Below, piece by piece: positions 53,977 through 61,107 of a stretch of 64,000 nt of DNA. Numbering within the stretch: the stretch's first letter is position 1; each line of letters begins with the position of its first letter. The notes under the pieces were generated by a model. The model had not been told where the DNA came from and did not search any database. It saw nothing but the letters and a program-made list of their open reading frames with translations. The stretch spans positions 1 to 64,000 of the forward strand of contig JAZGGI010000033.1 in the NCBI GenBank assembly GCA_036480375.1, written 5' to 3'. The stretch comes from Candidatus Zixiibacteriota bacterium (GTDB taxonomy: Bacteria; Zixibacteria; MSB-5A5; GN15; JAAZOE01). A program made the position numbers and the translations under genes.

Positions 53977-56364
53977 TTATTCAGCCGGTTTTTCCTCATC
54001 CGATTCCGAATCGGCTTCCGGTTTGGATTCCGGGACGTCTTCGGCAGTTTCTTCAGGGGGTGTATCTTGAGCTTCCGACGTGGTTTCGGCAGCCGGCGCA
54101 TCTTCAGAAGCTGGCTCAGCTACTTCGGTCGGAGTTTCTTCCGCAGGAGCCTCTTCAGAAGTTGACTCGGCCGCTTCGGTCGGAGTTTCTTCCGCAGGAG
54201 CGGCTTCAGAAGCTGGCTCTGCCGCTTCGGTCGGAGTTTCTTCCGCAGGAGCGGCTTCAGAAGCTGGCTCAGCTACTTCGGTCGGAGTTTCTGCTACGGG
54301 AGCGGCTTCAGATGCTGGCTCAACTACTTCGGTCGGAGTTTCTGCCACGGGAGCAGCTTCTTCAACCTTTCCCGGTTCCGAAAGAGTTTCAGTAGTAACG
54401 GTCACAACGTTTCCGAGTGAGTCGCCCAGGCTAACGCTCGAAGTTGCGGCTTCCGAGATAAACTTCTCATATTCATCGCGGTCGCGCTTCTCGAAATACT
54501 CCTTAATCGACAGGACTATTTTTCTCGCGCCGCGATCAAACTCGATAACCTTAATCGGGATCTGAAGGCCATCGGTGAAATTCTCGGCGATTTTATCGTC
54601 ACCGTCTTTGACCAGTTGATTGCTCGGAACAAATCCTTCAACTTCACCATCCAGTTCAACGACCAGGCCGCGATCCATGGAGCGCATTATCGTACCCAGA
54701 ACTTCATTTCCGACAGCATACTTCTTGGCGTATTCCGGCCAGGGATCTTCCAGAAGCTGCTTAATGCCCAGAGAGACTCTCCGATTATCGGTGTCGATCT
54801 TGAGAATGCGAACCGCGATGATATCGCCCTTCTTCATAATTTCAGAAGGATGCTGAATACGCTTTGTCCAGGACATATCGGAGATATGAACCAGTCCATC
54901 TACGCCTTCCTCGATCTCAACAAAGGCCCCAAAAGCCGTCAGATTGCGCACCCGGCCTTTGACCACACTACCGATCGGATATTTCTCGTGAATCGTCAGC
55001 CATGGATCAGGTTCCATTTGTTTAATACCCAGGGAAATCTTTTCATTCTCCTGGTCAACCGACAAAACAACCGCCTCGACTGCATCACCCATGCTCATAA
55101 TTTTGGAAGGGTGTTTGATATGCTGAGTCCAGGACATCTCTGAAATATGAATCAATCCCTCAATGCCTTTTTCCAGTTCAACAAACGCGCCGTAATCGGT
55201 AATAGAAACAACTCTACCCTTCACTCGCTTATTGATAGGATATTTCTCATCTATATTTTCCCAGGGATACGGAGTGAGCTGTTTCAGGCCGAGAGAAATC
55301 CGTGAAGTTTTATCATCAAAATCGAGAATCTTGACATTCAGGGTATCTCCCAGCTGAACCATTTCGGAAGGATGTCTCATTCGGCCCCATGACATATCAG
55401 TTATATGCAGAAGCCCATCGACTCCGCCGAGATCAATAAAGACACCGAAGTCGGTAATATTTTTCACGATTCCTTCGCGGACCTGCCCCAGTTCGATCTC
55501 TTCCAAAAGCTCATTGCGCAGTTTATCCCGTTCATCTTCGAGAACAACGCGGCGTGAAACGACAATATTCCGGCGGCTTTTATTGAGCTTGATAATTTTG
55601 ACATCCATGGTCTCGCCAATAAGAGCGTCAAAGTCAGGCACTTGTCTCAGGGCGATCTGCGAACCTGGCAGGAAAGCATCGACGCCTATGACATCGACTA
55701 CAACTCCGCCTTTAATACGACGCTTTATTCTTCCGGGAACTAAATCGCCGGCGTCATGAGCCACGCGGATGCGATCCCAGACGCGCATGAAATCGGCTTT
55801 TTGCTTTGAAAGAACCAGCTGACCTTTGCCATCCTCAACCGCTTCCAGAAATACTTCGATTTCGTCGCCGACTTTAATATTGATGTCTCCAACGAATTCG
55901 TTAATCGGGATTATGCCTTCGGATTTAAATCCGACATCGACGATGATATCATCGCGGGTAACTCCGATTACCGTCCCGGGGACAATTTCGCCCTCCTTGA
56001 TATCCTGAAGCGTACCCTCATACATCGACATGAGCTCATCGAACTCTTCCTGGTTGTATTCTTTGGCTTCCAGATCGGTCAGGCGCATGGAATCAACTAC
56101 TTCGGGAATAGCTTCGACAACCGGAGCAGCGACGCGCTCTTTGGCTTTTTCGGAGATTCTTTTCTTGCGAGCGGTTTCGACTTTTTCAGCTACCGGAGCG
56201 GTCTCGACAACCTGCTTAACCGTTTCCGTAATTTTCTTCTTTACCTTCTTAGTCTTAACAGCCTTGGTTTTCCTGGTGGTGGCCTTCTTGGTTTTGCTCA
56301 GCTTAACCCTATCACCTCCCGTCCTGGTAGATTTTTTTGTTTTGGTTTTTTCGGCTTCAGCCAT
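53977..56364 (-). CDS. rpsA: Ribosomal protein S1 with low-complexity N- and C-terminal extensions
   Basis: A 795-residue protein. Residues 1-60 are Lys/Thr-rich (KTKKATTRKTKAVKTKKVKK). Six S1/OB domains span about 125-620, with the typical repeats GVDGLLHITDMSW, GIEGLIHISEMSW and GVDGLVHISDMSW. The last about 160 residues are acidic and made of six 17-residue repeats (PAEETPTEAAEPASEAA) plus a Glu-rich end. E. coli S1 has 557 residues, so about 240 residues are extra. AAGGAGG precedes the start. cmk and plsC lie immediately upstream, the classical cmk-rpsA neighbourhood. Confidence 0.96.
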   Translation of the reverse strand: MAEAEKTKTKKSTRTGGDRVKLSKTKKATTRKTKAVKTKKVKKKITETVKQVVETAPVAEKVETARKKRISEKAKERVAAPVVEAIPEVVDSMRLTDLEAKEYNQEEFDELMSMYEGTLQDIKEGEIVPGTVIGVTRDDIIVDVGFKSEGIIPINEFVGDINIKVGDEIEVFLEAVEDGKGQLVLSKQKADFMRVWDRIRVAHDAGDLVPGRIKRRIKGGVVVDVIGVDAFLPGSQIALRQVPDFDALIGETMDVKIIKLNKSRRNIVVSRRVVLEDERDKLRNELLEEIELGQVREGIVKNITDFGVFIDLGGVDGLLHITDMSWGRMRHPSEMVQLGDTLNVKILDFDDKTSRISLGLKQLTPYPWENIDEKYPINKRVKGRVVSITDYGAFVELEKGIEGLIHISEMSWTQHIKHPSKIMSMGDAVEAVVLSVDQENEKISLGIKQMEPDPWLTIHEKYPIGSVVKGRVRNLTAFGAFVEIEEGVDGLVHISDMSWTKRIQHPSEIMKKGDIIAVRILKIDTDNRRVSLGIKQLLEDPWPEYAKKYAVGNEVLGTIMRSMDRGLVVELDGEVEGFVPSNQLVKDGDDKIAENFTDGLQIPIKVIEFDRGARKIVLSIKEYFEKRDRDEYEKFISEAATSSVSLGDSLGNVVTVTTETLSEPGKVEEAAPVAETPTEVVEPASEAAPVAETPTEVAEPASEAAPAEETPTEAAEPASEAAPAEETPTEAAESTSEEAPAEETPTEVAEPASEDAPAAETTSEAQDTPPEETAEDVPESKPEADSESDEEKPAE
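54072..54377 (-). repeat. 51-bp coding minisatellite in rpsA
   Basis: The marker CTTCGGT recurs at 54123, 54174, 54225, 54276 and 54327, an exact 51-base period, with a degenerate copy before 54123. It encodes the 17-residue acidic repeats of the S1 tail. Confidence 0.92.
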
Positions 56365-56474
56365 TTCTAAATATCCTCCTTAAATATATTTACTCCCGAG
56401 CTTTGCCCAGGGGTATTGCTTTCATTATCGGCATGTCGATTGCTTTATTAAAGCGTCACATTCATTATCTGTTT

Positions 56475-57092
56475 CTAATTTCTACTTCCTCTATCTCGTA
56501 TGTCTCCGATGCGAGTCATTACCATTCTGGCCAGTTCACGATATCCCTCCTTATTGTCAGGATATTCTTTTATCTTATCTACAGAAATTGGTTGACCGAA
56601 TTCAATAATCATTCCTTTACGCCTGATTAACGCGTCTCGCATCTTATTGGTTCGCCAGGCATAGAGCGGTAAAATCGGAACTTCTGCTTTGCGAGCAATC
56701 ATTCCGATTCCCGGTTTGGGTTTAAGAAATTCTCGGCCGTTTCCCCGGGTGCCTTCGGGAAACATAAGAATGGCGCCTCCTTTATTGAGGCTGTCATAGA
56801 CCCGATTAAGAGATGTTGGATCATAGACGCCGCGGCGAACCGGAATCGTGTTCAGGCGGGTGATTATCCAGCCTAATATTGGTATGTCAAAGAGCTCTTT
56901 CTTGGCGAAGAAATGAATCTCCCGACGAATCATTACAGAAACAAAAGGCGGATCGAGATACGACTGATGATTGGACGCAAATATCAACGACCCCGACATC
57001 GGAATATTCTCTTCGCCGATAGCCCTCAGGCCCAAAAAACCCATTCCCAAATAGCGTACCAACGTCCAAATTGTTCTATAAAACCACTTCAT
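56475..57092 (-). CDS. plsC: 1-acyl-sn-glycerol-3-phosphate acyltransferase
   Basis: A 205-residue membrane-associated acyltransferase of phospholipid synthesis (lysophosphatidate to phosphatidate). The catalytic HX4D motif is NHQSYLDP, and the substrate motif is FPEGTRGNG. A hydrophobic N-terminal segment (LVRYLGMGFLGL) anchors it. I prefer ATG 57092, just after the cmk stop, to an upstream in-frame TTG. It is between cmk and rpsA, and co-transcription with both is likely. Confidence 0.94.
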   Translation of the reverse strand: MKWFYRTIWTLVRYLGMGFLGLRAIGEENIPMSGSLIFASNHQSYLDPPFVSVMIRREIHFFAKKELFDIPILGWIITRLNTIPVRRGVYDPTSLNRVYDSLNKGGAILMFPEGTRGNGREFLKPKPGIGMIARKAEVPILPLYAWRTNKMRDALIRRKGMIIEFGQPISVDKIKEYPDNKEGYRELARMVMTRIGDIRDRGSRN

Positions 57093-57096
57093 ATCA

Positions 57097-57798
57097 TTAG
57101 GTGAACTGTTTCCTGGCAATCTGAATTATAGTCTCAACCTGTTCTTCAATAGACATGTGAGTGGTATCAACGACAACCGCTTCATTAACCTTTTTCAGCG
57201 GCGATGCTTTTCGTTCCGAATCATTCCTGTCGCGAGTTTTGAGGCTTTCTATCTGTTCTTCAATGGTCGTTGATTGCCCGTTGTGCATGGTCTCAAGAAA
57301 GCGGCGTTGGGCCCGCGTTTTTATATCGGCGTCGAGATAGACTTTCAAATCAGCCAGAGGAAACACAACCGATGTCGTATCGCGGCCCTCAACGACAATA
57401 CTCCCCTTCTTCCCCATTTTCTGCTGCAAAGCGACTAAAATTTCGCGGACTCTTGGATGCACGGCTATGGCCGATGAACCACGGGTTGCTTCGGGTGTAC
57501 GCATATCATTCGAGATATCCTCGCCGTTTAAAAAAACCAACTGCCCTTTATCGGGATGGTTTTTGAATTCGATTGAAATTTTTGCCGCGATTTGCGTCAG
57601 AGCGTTTTCATCATCAAACGAAACATTATGACGCAGGGCAAATAAGGCCACCGCCCGATACATGGCCCCGGTATCCAGGTATGTGAAGCCCAACCGATTT
57701 GCCAATTGTTTGGCAGTGGTTGATTTTCCCGAACCTGCCGGGCCATCAATGGCGATGATTTTTCCTTGAAAACTTAAGAGCTTAATTGGTACCGCCAT
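57097..57798 (-). CDS. cmk: Cytidylate kinase
   Basis: A 233-residue kinase phosphorylating CMP/dCMP. The P-loop is IDGPAGSGKST, followed by YLDTGAMYRAVAL, GRDTTSVVFPLADLKVYLDA and the lid region RDRNDSERKASPL, all characteristic of Cmk. The open frame extends 13 hydrophobic codons upstream, but starting at ATG 57798 gives the usual family length. It heads the cmk-plsC-rpsA block. Confidence 0.95.
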   Translation of the reverse strand: MAVPIKLLSFQGKIIAIDGPAGSGKSTTAKQLANRLGFTYLDTGAMYRAVALFALRHNVSFDDENALTQIAAKISIEFKNHPDKGQLVFLNGEDISNDMRTPEATRGSSAIAVHPRVREILVALQQKMGKKGSIVVEGRDTTSVVFPLADLKVYLDADIKTRAQRRFLETMHNGQSTTIEEQIESLKTRDRNDSERKASPLKKVNEAVVVDTTHMSIEEQVETIIQIARKQFT

Positions 57799-57957
57799 AA
57801 CAGCCCGACATAATAACAGAAATATATAAAAAAGCAAGGGTTAAATTTCGTAGCAAATCGGATATTTTCTTAACAAGGTCAACTAACCATTTTTTTCCAC
57901 AGCAAGACTGCCGGCAACCGATAATATTTTATTTATCGAAACCAAAGGGTTTCCGAT

Positions 57958-58746
57958 CTACAGACTTTTTACATCAACCTCATCAATCAGGCCATGAATC
58001 GAATTTAATCGAATTTTCATCGATCTGATGAGCGGGTAAATGGGAGCATCATCGAGCGTCAACTTGCTGCCCCACACGCTTTCAGGCACTAAATCTTTGG
58101 CGTAATCGCGGACCGCCTTATCCCAGGATTGCGCACCCGAAAAGGGATTTGGCATTTCGTCTGCATTAAGAAACCCAAGATACACAAGTACAACCGGGAT
58201 GCCGAGAGTCGCGAGTTTCCAGCTCCACGCGAAGCGGTTACAGAGCTGGTAATGGTTTTCGTGAGATAAGTTCCAGCCATCCCGGACCTTGTTGAGACCG
58301 TCATTGGCCGCGTGAATGGCCTCTCCGATTCGTTCGAAATTCCTTTTATTGCTGGCGCCACAACGATCGTCTTGCTTCAACTCCTCATGATGTGCCTTAG
58401 CCTCAACCAGAAGTAAACCACATTTGCCATCAATAGTACAGGTGCTTGCGATATCCCAGTTTGGTGTCACCGAATTGCGCCTGGCAACGGCAAGCCACCA
58501 CGACTTGAGCGCCTGACCATACGGATTTACATCGAGCAAACGCTGCGCATTGTGCAACTGGGCTTCTTTAACATCATCGAAGCCCTGCGGCATCCAGTTG
58601 TCGGTCGCCGCAACCAAACCCCACGGGGTGATCAACCTGGTCAACCGCTCGGCGACCTGCTCGGGAGCGCCGTGCGTTAATAGATGGCAACGCGGCTTAC
58701 TACCAGCTCTTTGATTCGACTTCAGACTTTGCAATAAATTATTCAT
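57958..58746 (-). CDS. PD-(D/E)XK nuclease-like hypothetical protein
   Basis: A 262-residue cytosolic protein. The segment NWDIASTCTI followed by GLLLVEAKAH gives D98 ... E115-A-K117, the spacing and beta-strand context of a PD-(D/E)XK nuclease core. No helicase, methylase or specificity partner is adjacent. The start at ATG 58746 is supported by AGAAGGGG. It stands alone between cmk and a repeat-bearing stretch. A restriction or repair role is possible, but a degenerate nuclease fold cannot be excluded. I recall similar solitary proteins in unrelated bacteria, which suggests transfer. Confidence 0.78.
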   Translation of the reverse strand: MNNLLQSLKSNQRAGSKPRCHLLTHGAPEQVAERLTRLITPWGLVAATDNWMPQGFDDVKEAQLHNAQRLLDVNPYGQALKSWWLAVARRNSVTPNWDIASTCTIDGKCGLLLVEAKAHHEELKQDDRCGASNKRNFERIGEAIHAANDGLNKVRDGWNLSHENHYQLCNRFAWSWKLATLGIPVVLVYLGFLNADEMPNPFSGAQSWDKAVRDYAKDLVPESVWGSKLTLDDAPIYPLIRSMKIRLNSIHGLIDEVDVKSL

Positions 58747-59174
58747 CGGTACAACCCCTTCTGCTTTGGCCCTGTACAAAACGCAGGTGTCCTACATCTT
58801 GCTGTGGAATTCGATTTATTGTCTCTATAATTCACATTATCTAAGATCATTTACCTCAGTGCCCCAAACGATACAATCCTGCAATAATTACTGCCTAAAC
58901 CGCAGGGAGGTTAACTTACAAAATTAATAATGCCACAATTATATCTTAACGGCAAGATAAATTATGTTATCATGCTAGCGAAAGCTGGCTTCCATGCAGA
59001 CTCATCGTCAACTGACAAACACAACAATTCTCCAAACGTAGTATGGATTCCCGACTCGTCTCCCGTGAAATGGGAGACTCTCGGGAATAACAGGGATTTA
59101 ATCAGGACAACTCGATAGTTGTCGCTAATGGTTGAAGCCCGACGGGCTTCAGCCCTAAAGAACTTACGGCCGCG
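58747..59174. repeat. Intergenic stretch with compound repeat
   Basis: The first half shows nothing. Positions 59040-59094 resemble the right arm of the 33607-33736 element (ATGGATTCCCGACTCG ... CTCGGGAATAACAG). They are followed by a palindrome GACAACT-CGAT-AGTTGTC (59106-59123) and a hairpin GAAGCCC/GGGCTTC (59134-59150). The same order of parts is found at 33679-33820. Confidence 0.65.
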
Positions 59175-60047
59175 TCATCGGTTGGTTGGGAAAGCGGCTT
59201 CTACTTTAATACCGAAGACTCCACTTAAAAAATCATTCAAATCATCATCCAACGGAATCTGATAATACAGGGAAGGTCGGACCGGAAAATCGGTGATACC
59301 CATACCAATACCGACGAAATGGTCAAAGCGCTCCCCAAAATCATCAACATCACTGGTCACCGCGAAGACCCCCAGAAATTCTGCAAAGATAGCAACATTG
59401 GGCGCATCAAGCCCCATGGTCAAGCCGTAGTGCATCATTAATTCCGTATCATCATTATTATCGCCGGTCGGAATAAATAACTGCGGTCCCAGTTCAAATC
59501 CAAAGTATCCGCCGACATCCTCCGGCTCGCCGGTCAGCATCCAATAAGCGGCATTACCGCTGATAGTAAAAACCTCGGGTAAAATTCTCTGAGCCTCATA
59601 CTCATTACAAATAAGGCCCATATAATGGGGAGCCCATTCATCTTTATCAGCCGTGGGAATGTTTACCCCAAATGAAAAAATGGTACCTTTAAATTTCTGA
59701 AATTCTTCAATCGGCTGATGATACTGAAAACCAAAATAAATATTACCAATCGCCTGTTTACTATCAATCGGATAAGGGGAATCATATCCTATACCGGAAA
59801 ACGGGAATTTCAATTCGAGATTGATTTTAGGCGATACCGGCATGTTGACATATAAATCATACGTCCCGGTAAAAGTAGTAATATACGACTTGGCTTTATA
59901 ATTCGGATGGAGAAAGCGAAAACCGACTTTTGTATTGTTTTCCGGAGGGGGCGTCGTTATAAATGTCTGTCCAACCGCTGATGACGCAAATACACAAAGA
60001 AGCATCAACAATAATGAGATTTGAACACAATCCGATTGTCTGTTCAT
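59175..60047 (-). CDS. Secreted barrel-like hypothetical protein
   Basis: A 290-residue exported protein; the start at ATG 60047 (AAGGAA upstream) gives a good signal peptide ending SAVGQT. The mature part is rich in amphipathic strands (NIYFGFQYHQPI, FGFELGPQLFIPTGDN, GIGMGITDFPVRPSLYY), suggesting an outer-membrane beta-barrel. It has no cysteines of note after the signal region apart from one near residue 130. A single gene. The family is not recognised. Confidence 0.82.
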   Translation of the reverse strand: MNRQSDCVQISLLLMLLCVFASSAVGQTFITTPPPENNTKVGFRFLHPNYKAKSYITTFTGTYDLYVNMPVSPKINLELKFPFSGIGYDSPYPIDSKQAIGNIYFGFQYHQPIEEFQKFKGTIFSFGVNIPTADKDEWAPHYMGLICNEYEAQRILPEVFTISGNAAYWMLTGEPEDVGGYFGFELGPQLFIPTGDNNDDTELMMHYGLTMGLDAPNVAIFAEFLGVFAVTSDVDDFGERFDHFVGIGMGITDFPVRPSLYYQIPLDDDLNDFLSGVFGIKVEAAFPTNR

Positions 60048-60307
60048 AATGTGATTCCTTTCTTCCAACTATCTGCAACATTTTTACACTGCGAGGGGTG
60101 ATCCCCCAAAGTAGAGCGATTAATAATAATTCATTTATCAAAAAACCGCAAGATATAATTTTGCATGTGCTCAGATGTGGACAGGCTGCCGCTCACATAA
60201 CTCGTATATTTGACCTATTTATCCATTGCGTCATGTTTCGGGTGTAACTATCTTGCTACCCTAATACACTAAGCTGTCAACATAACTTCAGATAAGGAGG
60301 AAAACCC

Positions 60308-60934
60308 GTGCTCACAAACAAAATGTCCGTCAAATGGCTGGTGACGGCGGCTGTGCTGGCGATGGTAGTCCCAATAACTATGTCACTGGCTGAGCCGGAG
60401 AAAATGTCGAAACCGGAAACCGGGCAGAAGTGGCTGGACAAGAGCGGTGATGAAGAACTGGCCTATCTGCTGGTCAAGCTTGAGAAGCGAACCCGCGCGG
60501 TGATTGCCGGGCACTACGGTCGTATGCAGGACGGAGGCCCGGATGAAACTCTTGAATACAAAGAGACACTTATCCGAAACCGTATCCTGCCAGCGGCGGT
60601 GGCCGATCCTATCTTCGCGGAGGTAGTGCCCAAAGCTACCGGGGGTCGCGCCTGGGTCAGGATGGTTGTGCCCGAACCAAGGAATCCGAACAACATTGGT
60701 GACGATGTTGCCCTTGAAATACTGGCTGAGCTAAAACAGGGAGCCGAATCGGTCTGGCGCAACGCCGACGGCGCCGTGTATTACGGCGAACCGATTACGA
60801 CAAAGCCGGGCTGTTTCACCTGCCATGGTGTACCGGCGGGCGAGGCGGACCCGTACTTTCCGCAGTACAAGAAAAACGGATGGAAGCCGGGCGAAGTGGT
60901 CGGGGGCGTGATCGCGCGCGTGGCGCCGGAGTAG
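60308..60934 (+). CDS. DUF3365 (Tll0287-like) haem-binding protein
   Basis: A 208-residue exported protein with one c-type haem site CFTCH at 169-173 near the C-terminus, and the Tll0287/DUF3365 layout: helical N-terminal half, NRILPAAVADPIF, ARVVMVVPEPRNPNN-like strand, GCFTCHG. The first ATG-less start is GTG 60308, with AAGGAGG upstream. These domains may sense redox state or gases when fused to kinases, but this is a stand-alone version. The gene looks more G+C-rich than its neighbours and is followed by a repeat. Confidence 0.9.
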   Translation: MLTNKMSVKWLVTAAVLAMVVPITMSLAEPEKMSKPETGQKWLDKSGDEELAYLLVKLEKRTRAVIAGHYGRMQDGGPDETLEYKETLIRNRILPAAVADPIFAEVVPKATGGRAWVRMVVPEPRNPNNIGDDVALEILAELKQGAESVWRNADGAVYYGEPITTKPGCFTCHGVPAGEADPYFPQYKKNGWKPGEVVGGVIARVAPE

Positions 60935-60967
60935 TCTGACGAGCCCGGGCGATGTCGACATCTGCCT

Positions 60968-61037
60968 CGCACAGGCAAAAGCCTGTTTTTGGCTGTCGGG
61001 GATGTCATCCCTTTTTAGCTGTCGCGCGGTGTATCTA
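60968..61037 (-). repeat. Interspersed hairpin repeat copy
   Basis: It contains the AGGC-hairpin-CCTG core, TTGGCTGTCGGGGATGTCAT and the family end GCTGTCGCGCGGTGTAT, reverse-oriented relative to the copy at 44-350. Confidence 0.88.
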
Positions 61038-61050
61038 AAATATTTGGAAT

Positions 61051-61081
61051 AAAAAAAAGGCGTACCTGCCGACGCGCCTTT
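61051..61081 (-). terminator. fusA terminator
   Basis: Stem AAAGGCG/CGCCTTT (61056-61062/61075-61081). An A-run at 61051-61058 becomes the U-run on the minus strand. It lies 27 bases after the EF-G stop. Confidence 0.88.
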
Positions 61082-61107
61082 GAAACTTCTTTGATTCGCC
61101 TGTATCT

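Noticed and set aside
53883-54565. Long open frames antisense to the rpsA tail
   Set aside because: They follow from the 51-base in-frame repeat, which keeps several frames open; the S1 frame carries the recognised protein.
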